Assembly (NCBI GenBank): GCA_945643635.1
Contig: CALZFC010000135.1
Location: 1 to 64,000, forward strand
Origin: Allodiplogaster sudhausi
Lineage: Eukaryota; Nematoda; Chromadorea; Rhabditida; Diplogasteridae
Length of the DNA: 64,000 nucleotides
Direction of reading: 5' to 3'
Within the stretch, counting starts at the first letter, position 1. The number at the start of each line of letters is the position of its first letter. Positions 1 to 11,960 of the stretch are shown here, in pieces. The notes below the pieces were generated by a model that ran no database searches, had not been told where the DNA came from, and worked only from the letters and a program-made list of their open reading frames with translations. The translations under genes and the position numbers were made by a program.

Positions 1-480
1 GTCCCTCTCCCTCTTTCTCTGTCCATGTCCCTCTTTCTCTCTCCCCGTCCCTCTCCCTCTTTCTCTCTCCCTGCCCGTCTCCCTCTTTTCTCTCCCTGTC
101 CTATCCCTCTTTCTCTCTCCATGTCCCTCGTTCTCTTCTCCCTGTCCCTCTCCCTCTTTCTCTCTCATGTCCCCCGTTCTCTCTCCCTGTCCCTCTCCCT
201 CTTTCTCTCCTCCCTGTCCCTCTCCTTCTTTCTCTCTCCCTGTCCCTCTTTCTCTCTCCATGTCCCTCTCCATCTCTCTCTCCCTGTCCCTCTTTCTCTC
301 TCCCTGTCCCTCTCCCTCTTTCTCTCTCCCTGTCCCTGTCCCTCTTTCTCTCTCCCTGTCCCTCTTTCTCTCTCCTGTCCCTCTTTCTCTCTCCCTGTCC
401 CTCTTTCTCTCTCCCTGTCCCTCTTTTCTCTCTCCCTCTCCCTCTTTCTCTCTCCATGTCCCTCGTTCTCTCTCATTTGA
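1..480. repeat. CT-rich minisatellite
   Basis: Imperfect tandem array of a roughly 20-24 base unit close to CTCTTTCTCTCTCCCTGTCC, with scattered ATG-containing variants. It starts at or before the window edge. Long open frames exist on both strands (Ser/Leu/Pro-rich forward, Arg/Glu/Gly-rich reverse), but they follow from the repeat composition and are not gene evidence. Confidence 0.9.
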
Positions 481-1735
481 AATCATTGGTATGAACTAGC
501 TGTATAAGAATGCGTTACAAGGCGGAGGCGAGGTATATCGTTGTGAGTAACGCTTTCTTCTCAACTCGCAGCGCCTGCACTTCTTCCTTCCTTCTCTCTC
601 TCTCTTATTTCTCTCTCTCTCTCATTTCTCTCTCTCTCTCTCTCTCTTCCATCTCTTTCCCTATTTCCCGTTCTCTCTGTTTATGAACGAACCTGGAGCT
701 CGAACCCAATTCTCAAATCGCAGGAATTCAGTTAGAAAATTCTGCAACTTTTGTCGAATATGTGTGCAAAAGTTGAAAAAACTGGCTGACCTGGTTTGGA
801 GAGTTGTGCTGGAGCTGTTAACCAGTATTGAACGCCGCCACCGGCATGTTGAGAGGTAGCCTCCCTATCCCTCTCCCTGTCCCTCCCCCTCTCTCTCTCT
901 CTTCCTTTCTTCTGCAGACATGAGTGGCCGACACGACGTGACTCGTCTCCTCTCCTCAGCTCGCTGCCATCTCAGCTCCCTCCGGACGATCTTCCAATCC
1001 ATCCAATCTTCTCTTTAGTCTTCCCTTCCCTTCCAGAGAAACCCAATAGAGCCAGAGTTCTCTTGAACATTATTATTATTTAGTTCTATAACTTCGAAGG
1101 ATGAACAATGGGAGAGAGTATTAACGTCGATCTCATCTATGCGTTTAATGCTGCCAAGTAGCTGTTTTCATCCTTATTTTCTTTAACCTCTTCCTTTTAC
1201 CTTCCCGTGCATATCACCAGTTCCCTTATCTTATGCTACAAACGGCTAAATTCTAAACGGTAGATCGATTTACGCGATTGAATCATTTGATCTTACCTAC
1301 GGAAATATCACTACAACTTCTAATATCAAACGGCTTGCATCGATCTCGATTTTTATTCGTTTAAGCCCAACGAAATAAACCTTGTGAAACTCTGGTCATT
1401 CGTTGCAATTTCAAATACACAATTTCATATTAAGAATAAATGGCTTGTTTATCTTGCGAATCTTACAAGATTCAAATTTTAATTTCCCGCTCCCTTCCGT
1501 CTACTATGATTACCTCTCAGGCTGTTTGCCTGGACGTTTCGCAGTTTATCCACAGATCGTTAGTAGATTCGTCAGAAGTTACGGGTTCTTCATTTGATCC
1601 ATTCGGAATAAATAAAAAAATTGATTTCCTCTCGGGGATTTGATGACAGCGTAGGCAGATCTCTCGATTGCACGCAGCACATCTGGCAGTCGCAATGCTG
1701 CTCATGATTATTCCTTCCAGTTCTCCCTGGCTGAG
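481..1735. other. Intergenic, no gene seen
   Basis: Contains short CT microsatellites (about 592-650 and 865-905) and AT-rich DNA. No conserved protein block or RNA gene was recognised. The last 200 bases probably include the promoter and 5' UTR of the BTB gene; no core promoter motif stands out. Confidence 0.6.
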
Positions 1736-2412
1736 ATGGCTGCAACGGACCCCGTCTGCTTCGACCATTTCGACCACGCTGGATACCAGGACTGCCGCAT
1801 CATTGTTGTCGACAGCGAGGAGTTCACTGTCTCTGCCACGGTCTGTTGAGGGGAGGGCTTTCCTATTTGAGGTGTTTAGTCTGATCCTTTTCCAGTACCT
1901 TGCGATGTACTCTCGTTTCTTCAAGAGTCTCTTCTTCGGAGAATTCCGGGAGGCGAACGAGACGAGAGTTACCATGGGAGATCTGGATCCCACTGATTTC
2001 CGTGACTTTCTTGATGTCATCTATCCTTGCCACAAGCCATTGACAGGTAGCTCTGCTATGATCTTCCACCCATTTCACAGCTTGCCAGATGCGACGGCTG
2101 TTGCCTTGATGCCTCTGGCGTACCGCTTCGAGTCATCCTTCCTGATGAAGGAGTGTGACTCTCTTATGCTTGAGGCCGTGTCTGCTGACCGTCTCTCTCC
2201 TCTCATTCCTCTCAAACTTGCATTCCAACACGGGGCTCACAACAAATGTGTCAGTCGGCTGGTTCTGTCGCTTCTTAATCTTCGTATTATTTTAGCCACA
2301 ATACATCGCCAAGTTCTCCGATCTTTCGTCGCTCATGAAGAAGTATAAAACTTGCATGCAAATCGATGATGAAATCAAGCTGTGGCTTTTCAATTATTTT
2401 GCCCAGAAATAA
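1736..2412 (+). CDS. BTB/POZ domain protein, 177 aa
   Basis: Four exons: 1736-1840, 1896-2046, 2089-2249, 2296-2412; the phases join without a stop. The product is essentially one BTB/POZ fold. It has the opening strand (DCRIIVVDSEEFTVSA), then YLAMYSRFFKSLFFGEFREAN, then FLDVIYPCHKPLT and a helical tail. This pattern matches the nematode MATH-BTB (bath) family, whose members are often substrate adaptors for CUL3 ubiquitin ligases; no MATH domain is visible upstream. Introns are only 42-55 bp and two donors are weak (GTCTGT, GTCAGT). The start is the first in-frame ATG after a pyrimidine-rich stretch ending in CAG (1720); an upstream exon cannot be excluded. Family is secure, exact partner unknown. 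Confidence 0.8.
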
Positions 2413-2626
2413 GCATATCTGGAATGACTACAGCAGCTAAGAACTGATTCAGAATTGTCCTCTTCTCGAGTCATTTAAATATTTCTCTCATTTTCGAATC
2501 TCTCGACTATTTAATATCCTTTTCATTTTTGATCCTTTACAATTTTATTTGGCATATTCATTCGTATTATATTGTGTACACTGTTATCCATTTACTATAA
2601 TCAGCCTTCGCTTCGTCTCTTTTTAA

Positions 2627-2754
2627 ATGGAACATATAGAAGGGAAGTGCAGATCCTGTCACACCGTACTGGGCGTGACCGTATTGAACATTAGAGAGCA
2701 CAGACTTATGGAACAAAAAAAAGTCAAGTTAGAAGAAAATGCTTTGGAATCTTG

Positions 2755-2755
<1 letters not shown>
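2627..2755 (+). other. Upstream ORF of the PDK1-like gene (42 codons)
   Basis: ATG at 2627 opens a 42-codon frame containing a CRSC motif. It ends in TGA at 2753-2755, whose final A is the first base of the kinase ATG (TGATG). No homology was recognised. The overlap geometry allows termination-reinitiation, so it may be a regulatory uORF; it could also be chance. Confidence 0.35.
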
Positions 2756-4493
<1,738 letters not shown>

Positions 4494-4691
4494 TGTCTGT
4501 GATTCCTTCGTCGGATGCTCCTTATTTATTCTCTGCGTCCATTCATTAATGATAAAGGAATTCACTAACTAAGGAAGTGACATCTTCTTGTTGCTAGACG
4601 GTCTTGAGCCTTGAAAATACCTGGCAATGCTAGCTAATATCGAATTGATTGTTCAGATTTATTTTCTTTTTTTGAGGTCGAATTACCAGAA

Positions 4692-5877
4692 ATGGCCAAA
4701 GTCATCCGAAGTAAGTACTTTCTCGCTATACAGATGCAATAAATCGTGTAAAAGATTTTTTTTGTGTGAAATTGGCATATTTTGTATAAAACCACGATAA
4801 TGTTTATTTAGTAGACTATGAATTTAATTATTGATGAGAAAGTGTGGATGAATTGAAGACCGCTGGGTGTTCCGCCCGCACGGGAAGTGGTTCCGTTATC
4901 TGCCAAGACGAGTGGATGCTACGAGGCAGTTTGACTACGAAGAGGCAGGCGGCAGCCGAGTTCACTTCAAGAGACAAATCGAGACGGACCATCGCATTCT
5001 CCAGCAAGGTGAACCATTTCAACTTCCCCCTTTTGCATTGACTGCTCTCTCTGCAGCTGCCTCCTTCTCCTCGGCCACTGCTTCCCTTCCTCCTTCCTCG
5101 AACAAACTTTGGCTGGCTTGGCTCTACAGGCAAGCAACCTTTTAATTACTTGGCGACAATTGGAGAAAATAAGGAAATGACAACTTTTCGACTTTTCAGA
5201 GACCTTTCTCGGGAGCCAAAGTGGACTAAAAACAGTGTGGAGAAGCTATTTGGTTCTGAGTGGAAAGTCGGCCGGATGCAGATATTCAAGAACACGGCAG
5301 CTACCAATGATGAACTGTGGAAGGCAAGTTGAGATATTGCGGGGGGGGGGGGGGGGTAAGCAAAACTTGAAAGGAAGGGGGGTCATTCATGAAAGGTCGA
5401 AGCAGTAAGATGTTCTTAAGGTGAAGCATCTCATTGAGCTTCGGCCAGTTGTGTTTACAGGGGGCGAGCCATCCGCGGAGGACATTTATTCAACCAAGGT
5501 AAACAATTACTTTTATTGAAATCTAATTGTCTTTATTGTGAAATGTTCCGAATTTGATTTGAACGAAGCATTGTAATAACGGAGTCTTCGTCTTCAGATC
5601 TCTTCTTCCGGAGAAGTTCGCGTGAGCCGCTCTGGAGATGCGGAGTGGACTGAGACGAATCTTCGTCTCGTGGATCAGTCCAAACATGTCAACATTCCCT
5701 TCTTTTTCTTATTTTATTCTTTCTTTTTATTGTGAACTGGATGATGCTTTAATTTTCGTTGCGTTTAAGTTCACGGACAAAGAGCTTCGATCTCATCTCT
5801 CCAGTCGATACTTCGGATTGAAGGAAATCTTCGAAGCGAATGTTCACCAGCCAAAGAATGTGACTCTGATTGAATAG
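4692..5877 (+). CDS. mrpl-30: Mitochondrial large-subunit ribosomal protein L30 (uL30m), 213 aa
   Basis: Seven exons: 4692-4710, 4859-5008, 5057-5129, 5200-5323, 5421-5498, 5598-5687, 5770-5877, all in phase. The block KLWLAWLYRDLSREPKW followed by VKHLIELRP and PSAEDIYSTK aligns with animal MRPL30 (human pattern KLHLVW...[21 protein letters not shown]). The protein belongs to the mitochondrial 54S/39S subunit. The N-terminal exon is only 19 bp. Two introns use GC donors (5130 GCAAGC, 5324 GCAAGT). A run of 18 G at 5341-5358 lies in the second of these introns. The gene follows the kinase by 198 bp on the same strand, so a shared transcript is possible but not shown. AATAAA occurs near 6004 and 6171. 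Confidence 0.87.
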
Positions 5878-6279
5878 ACCTTCCATTTTAACTCCCTCTC
5901 CGACCTGGTACGCTTTTCAAAATATCTTTACATTTATTAGAGGACGACGCAGTAGAAATTAATTCTTGCCAGTCTACCGTAACCCGGATTGATTTTTGGA
6001 ACCAATAAATATCATTGAATTGTGTAACTCTACCATTAAACGAGATTACTTGCAGCAGCAACACTTGAGGACGATGGTTATTATGTGGAAGACGAAAACT
6101 AGTAGTGCCGTTTGGAATTCTGTCTAAAACGGAAGGAAAATTCGCTTTGTTTTTGTTGTTTTAAGTTGTTAATAAACCTTTGGCACGTAGGTCAGACTGG
6201 TCGTGTCCACGTAGTCAACGTAGCTGCATAAGCACAGTGTTTTATAGAAACCTGAATTTGATTAAAATTTGTTTTTGCT
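5878..6279. other. Convergent intergenic region
   Basis: Lies between two gene ends facing each other. It holds two AATAAA-type polyadenylation signals for the plus-strand gene (about 6004 and 6171). No further gene seen. Confidence 0.6.
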
Positions 6280-7207
6280 TCAATGATTTTTGAGAGAGTT
6301 ACCGTAAATACCGACGACCAGTGCAATGAGCGCAATTATTGCATAGATCCCTGAAACGAGCTCTGTTCTCTTTTTGTTTCACCCTTTTCCCTGGGGGAAA
6401 TGGAAGAAACCCATCAGATTGCGATGAGGAGTAGGAGATGAGAAAGATGTAAGATGAAGGGAAAGAGAGAGAGAGAGGAAGGGGAGGGTTAAGCATGTGG
6501 TGACCAGCTGGGAAGAGTGAATGGAACCGACCGGCAACGAGCACGCCGACCACGATCTGGAGAGTGTCCTTCACTCCCTTCGTCACGGCCACTGAAGTCT
6601 GCATGCAAGTCACGAAGAAAGCTGTCGCCATCAGAATTTGCAAGACTCCTTCAAATAGAATGAGAAAAGAGAGGAGGGGAGAGAGAAGAGGAAGAGAGAC
6701 CGTAGACGAGGAGGGCGACAGCGAGTTCACGAGCCTTCGCTGAGTGCTCAGGCAGGGTCATGAAGTGGATGCAACCCACCACGAGGGCAAGCACACCAGC
6801 GATGCCGCAGAGGAAACTTGTCACTGCTTGACGGGGATTCACTGCAGAAGGAGGGAGAGAAAGAAAGAGGAATATATAGGTGAGAGAGGAAGAGAGAGAG
6901 AAAGAAAGGGAAAGAGAGGTTAGAGGGAAAGAGTGTGTGTGTGAGAGAGATGAGAGGGAGAAAGAGAGAGCGAGGGAGAAATTGGGAGAGAGAGAGAAAG
7001 GAAGAAAGAGAGAACGTGAAAGAAATGAAGAGGAAGAGAGAGAGAGAGGTAGAAAAGAGAAAGAAAGGAAAAGGGAGAGAGGGTGAGAGAGAAAGGAGAA
7101 AGAAAGGAAAATAGAGAGAAAGAGGGATAGAGAGGACGAGAGAGAGACGAAGAGAGAGGGTAAGAGAGAGATTAAGAGAGAGAGAGAGGGAGATTAAGAG
7201 GGTGAGC

Positions 7208-7273
<66 letters not shown>

Positions 7274-7737
7274 TAGAGAGAGCGAGAGAGAAGGAGTGAT
7301 AAAAACGTTGTAATGAAGTGTCAAAAGAAGTTGGCAGTTTGAAAAGGAGACTGTCATGTGCCTCTTTCATGCCACTTTGGCACAACAAACATATAGTGTA
7401 AATAATGCGGCAATGTCTCATACCCATGAAGATGAGTGGTCTGTTTAGGATTGCACTATCTGGATATTTATAAAGATGGAGGAGAAGGAATGCGATTGAA
7501 TTGAAAGGAATGAAGTGACAGACTCATCTGCTCGAGGATCTTGACGAAGTCGGCGACCATATCATCGTGGGTTCTCTTCTTCTTCTCGAGTCTCCTCCTT
7601 TCTCTCTCCTTCTTCTTCTCTTCCTTCTCCTCCAGAATCCTCTTCTGCTCGGCTTCTTCTCCCTCGTCTCCTTTTCCCTTCTCGACATCCCGCAGATGAT
7701 TCTGAGCGGAGAGGCGTCTGCTGTTCGTGTTGCCCAT
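6280..7737 (-). CDS. Small three-TM protein with N-myristoylation motif, 180 aa
   Basis: Four exons on the minus strand: 7737-7524, 6841-6701, 6648-6532, 6350-6280; phases join exactly. The N-terminus is MGNTNSRRLS: Gly2 and Ser6 fit the N-myristoyltransferase consensus. A highly charged Glu/Lys/Arg helix follows (about residues 18-57), then DDMVADFVKILEQ. Three hydrophobic segments come next: TSFLCGIAGVLALVVGCIHF (about 79-98), VALLVYGVLQILMATAFFVT (about 112-131) and VVGVLVAGIYAIIALIALVV (about 150-172). The short C-tail is GIYGNSLKNH. I do not recognise the family. The first intron (682 bp) contains GA and AT microsatellites. The start is chosen for the myristoylation motif; an in-frame upstream extension exists but begins without ATG in purine-rich DNA. 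Confidence 0.6.
6880..7206. repeat. GA-rich low-complexity tract (intronic)
   Basis: Purine-only stretch of GAGAGA/GAAAGA variants. On the coding (minus) strand it is a long polypyrimidine run just upstream of the acceptor at 6842. Confidence 0.9.
7210..7275. repeat. (AT)n microsatellite
   Basis: About 30 perfect AT dinucleotides followed by ATATACATATAT. It lies in the same intron as the GA tract and is self-complementary. Confidence 0.95.
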
Positions 7738-8039
7738 GCAGCCAAACCATTTTCTCACTTCTCCCCCTCCCTCCGCCTTCTCTCCCTCCCACCTCCCTCT
7801 CTCCCTCTCTCTCCCTCTCTCTCCCTCTCTCCTCCTTCCCTCCCTCTCTCTCTCTCATTCTCTCTCTCTCTCTCTCTCATTCTCTCTCTCTCTCTCTCTC
7901 TCTATCCCAACTACCATTCACACCCCTTCACACGCACTCACAACTACACCACTGCCAAATGTTTGTTGTAATCGAGATCTGCATGCTTCGCCCTTGCAAA
8001 TGGACAAGCGAGCGTGAGTGAACGACTGAGTGAGATCGA

Positions 8040-8298
8040 GTTGAGAGAGAGCGAAAAAGAAAGAAAGAGAAAGAGAAAGATAAAGAGAAAGAGAAAGAGA
8101 AAGAGAGGGAGAGAGAGAGAGGGAGACAGAGAGAGAGAGAGAGAGAGAGAGGGGGGACAAGAAATATAAAAAGCTTATCCGATAGAAAATATTAGGAGGC
8201 TGAAAAGTAGGTGCAGAGAAGGATCGCGAACGAGAGAGAGAGTGAGAGAGAGAGAGAGAGAGATAGAGAGAGAAAGAGAAGGAGAAAGAGAGAGCGAA

Positions 8299-8346
<48 letters not shown>

Positions 8347-8347
8347 T

Positions 8348-8413
<66 letters not shown>

Positions 8414-8479
8414 TAAAGAGAGACAGAGAGGGAGAGCAATAGAGAGAGCAAAAGTGAGAGAAAGAGAGAAAGAGAGAGA

Positions 8480-8520
<41 letters not shown>
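8040..8520. repeat. GA-rich microsatellite block
   Basis: Interrupted (GA)n and (GAAA)n runs totalling roughly 400 bases, broken by a unique segment at about 8156-8230. The Ser/Leu-rich minus-strand frames are repeat artefacts. Confidence 0.9.
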
Positions 8521-8522
<2 letters not shown>

Positions 8523-9335
8523 TGCCTTCAATGATGAAGTAGTTCCGTTTCGCATGTGCTCTGTATTCCATTACATTGACCATTGATTTGTGCTGGGTTT
8601 AGATTTGAAAGAAGAAAAAGTGGAATGAAACCTTGGCTCCTTTTGCGGGCTTCTTGCTGGCCAGAGTGGACGCCTTGATCTTGTACATTACAAGCGGAAG
8701 GAAGTGCAAGAGAAGGGAGGCGGATCTTCAAAAGTTCTCTTCTTCCTATCCATTCACGTTACAAGCTGCATTCCATGTTGAGATCTCAAGACATGGGAAG
8801 ATAGAGGCTAGTTCAATGACAGCGGCATCCCAACAATCACTTGAATCAACCCACAATTTCATACAACTTCTCGATCCATTTTTCTCTCTCTCTCTCTCTC
8901 TCTACCTTTTTTCTCTCCTTCTCTCTCTCTCTATCTTTCTCCCTTTCTCTCTTTCTTTCTGTTCGCCCAAAATGTGCATGTCTCGTAAGAGCCCCCTATG
9001 CTACGGTTGTTTTGTCTTCTCCCCCCGTAATCCTTTTGATCGCATAAGACTCTACTCTCTGTTTTGCTGCCGCGCTCTCCATAAACTAGACTATCAATTC
9101 ATACTTGTCTGCGTGTCGTCATATCGGTTCCGGCATACAAAATGCATTGAGGGAAATGTGTAGGAGAAGGGAACGGGAAACGGGAAAGAAGGAGAAGCGG
9201 ATGGAGAGGGAGAGATGGGAGAAGGAAAGTGAGTGGGAGTCATATCCAGTGGAAGGCTGATGAGTACGCTGCGCTGTCAATAGCCGCCTTTGGGACGGGT
9301 TCAGAAAGAGGCAAAATGAGAGACGGAGAGAGAGA

Positions 9336-9383
<48 letters not shown>

Positions 9384-9844
9384 GAGCGAGAGAAAGTAGG
9401 GAAAAGGAGAGAGAGAAAATAGGAAAAAGGGAGAGAGAGGAAATAGATGACGACCACATGGAAATTGCAAGTGATGCGCAGAAATATCTCTTCTGGCAAC
9501 AGCCTTAAAACTATTTTCAATTTAAGCAGCGAAAGTGGTCACATCGAAAACAACAATTACATTTCGTGTAATAAATAAGCAAGCATTAAGAAGTACATTA
9601 ATAAATATATTATGGAAACAACCAAAAAAAGTGAAGAATAGAAGAGACCCGGCGGAATACTGCAGAGGAGCCATGGAAGTGCGTTATGTTGCAATTGCCC
9701 TCTGCTAAAGAGGGCGAAGTCGCTCTCTGGAGTTAGGACAACTCTTCCAGCACTCGGAGAGGATAGACACAACATAAGGCCTTCTCTTGGGAGAACACGA
9801 TTCTCTTATGTCCACGCCATCCAGGACACGAACACGCTAGTAGA

Positions 9845-9871
9845 CTCGAGAGAGAGAGAGAGAGAGAGAGC

Positions 9872-9924
<53 letters not shown>

Positions 9925-9925
9925 C

Positions 9926-9967
<42 letters not shown>

Positions 9968-10020
9968 AAGAGAGAGAGAGAGAGAGAGAGAGCGAAAGAG
10001 AGAGAGAGAGAGAGAGAGAG
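9845..10020. repeat. (GA)n microsatellite with regular GAGCGAAAGA interruptions
   Basis: A higher-order repeat: blocks of pure GA are separated by GCGAAAG at roughly 30-45 base spacing, suggesting unit-level duplication. Confidence 0.9.
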
Positions 10021-11247
10021 ATTGGAAGAGAGTAAGAGATGAGGGGTCTAGAAGATGGCTGAGATGCGTAATAGATGAAGAATGGAGGAAGGGCATAGAA
10101 TGAATTAGCTGAGTGGAAGCTAAGGAATGGAAGAGTCCCCATTCCACCCGGCTACTGTAGTCCCGTCAGCACCCCGGAACCGGGCAATTACCTCCTTTTT
10201 CCGCTGGCTGTCGTTCAGTCAAAGGCAACATAAGGGCTTTGATTGAAAGGCCTGCCAAACATCACATCTTTTTCTTGCTGGAACTTTTACACAAGAGCAA
10301 CCTCTCGCTAGAAGAATAAATCAGAAGCCAGTTCCGTCCACAACGACACAACATTTTAAAACCTTTTCATTACTTTATTTGAGAAGAACCGAGATTCTTT
10401 GTTCAAAACTGATTGATGAAAACCTCATCCATATGTGTAACAGGTACATAGAAAGCATCATTAAATGAGCATACAATTCCAACAAACCAAAGAGTAAAGT
10501 GGAACAGGAATAGAGTTAGCAAAGCGGAAAAAATTCCTAGAAAGTTAAAATACGACATGTCTGTATTATTCCTCATAAAATGAGCGACGTTTTTGTTCCT
10601 AGTTATCATTGAGTAAACAAATAGAAGAGTAAGACTATAAATGCGTGACAAGTGCATACATGATGTGAAAGGCAACAATCTAAATTAGAGAATCGGATGA
10701 GTAGAATGTACGAGAAAGTTTAAGCGAAGAGTGAGAAACGCCCGTGTCGATAGCCATGAAGGAAGATGAGAAATTTGGCCCTTTCTATTTAAGGCCAGAG
10801 GCATATATTACATGGAACACACAAGATATCAAGATATAAAGGAGCGAGTAGGGAGAAAACAGGAGATAGTGAGAAAGGGAAAATGTAAGACGGGAGCGGA
10901 ATAATAATATTGAGCGGAAAATATAAAGAAAGCACATATGATAACATGGAAACATGACATCATTAACAACAACAAAGGCCAGCAATCTTTGGCAACAGAT
11001 AATTAAAGAAATCCCCTACAAAAGGATTCAATCTAACAACCCAACCTGGTCTTGGTTTTCGGAGCACTCTGGGCACCAGAAAGAAACATCTAATCAGAGG
11101 GAGCAACAGGTGAACTAAAGGACCAATTTACCATCGAATCAGAACTCTAAAGTGGATAGAATAATCAACGTAAAAACGAAGAAGAATGAAATGGAGCTGA
11201 GTTTATAATGCAAGTGGTGGAAACTGAAAAGAAGTAATATAAAAGAA

Positions 11248-11925
11248 TCATCGTTCGTCATCCCATTGGTCTCTTTCGTGTTTCCTCAACTGAGCAGTGT
11301 ACAGATTAGGAACAGGACGCTTGCGCTGGAAGAAGCCGCATCGCCAGAGAAGAAGAACAAGAAGAAGGAGAATGACCAGCCCGGCTGCCACCGCCAAGGC
11401 CAGCACCCACCACGGGATGGCCCTCGCTTCATCCATCGATGGCTTGTCTGGATACGCCACTGTCACGACCGAGATCTGCAGAGAAGCAATGGATGGAGAG
11501 AAGAGAAGAGCAAGCATACCTCGTTGTTATCGACGTTGTCATCGAGAACGCCTTGAACTGCGTCGATTTCCACTCTCGCTCTCGAGGCTATTTCTATGAA
11601 TTCGACATCGAAATAGTCCTGAGTAAAAGAAAGGTTTGAGAGATGTTAATAGTGAGATGAAGAATAAAAGATAAATAAAAGGAACAAGCAAAGTTATACT
11701 TTATCAGTGACTTACCTCAACAAATGTCGCATTCCAGAGGCGGGCTCTGATATCCACAACCGGCGCAGCGCCAGCATCGACGTAGTCGAGAAGGCATGTG
11801 ATACGGATGCATTTCGCTGTTCTCTCCGCACACGTCTGAGAAAGAGAAGAAGAGAGGGAGAGAGAATGAAAGAAAGGAAGGAAAGAAAGAAAGAAAGAGA
11901 GAGAGAAAAAAAAGAAAGCGAGAGA

Positions 11926-11960
<35 letters not shown>

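Larger units (their letters stand above)
7738..11247. other. Microsatellite-rich region without a convincing gene
   Basis: CT tracts at about 7790-7905 and 8882-8960, and GA tracts at about 8040-8155, 8233-8520, 9310-9440 and 9845-10020. The remainder is AT-rich. Weak minus-strand candidates were seen: a 19-codon piece at 8633-8689 (MYKIKASTLASKKPAKGAK), and frames near 9237-9300 and 9557-9775. None joins to a recognisable protein. Possible promoter DNA of the 3-TM gene lies near its left edge. Confidence 0.55.

Noticed and set aside
25..499. Overlapping Ser/Leu-rich and Arg/Glu-rich open frames at the window start
   Set aside because: They follow from the CT/GA minisatellite composition on both strands and have no domain.
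7918..8583. 221-codon Ser/Leu-rich minus-strand frame
   Set aside because: Entirely microsatellite-derived; no splice-consistent or conserved segment.
8633..8689. Possible first exon MYKIKASTLASKKPAKGAK (minus)
   Set aside because: It ends in a plausible donor, but no acceptor in phase with the downstream 3-TM gene was found in the purine-rich DNA, and it has no recognisable family.
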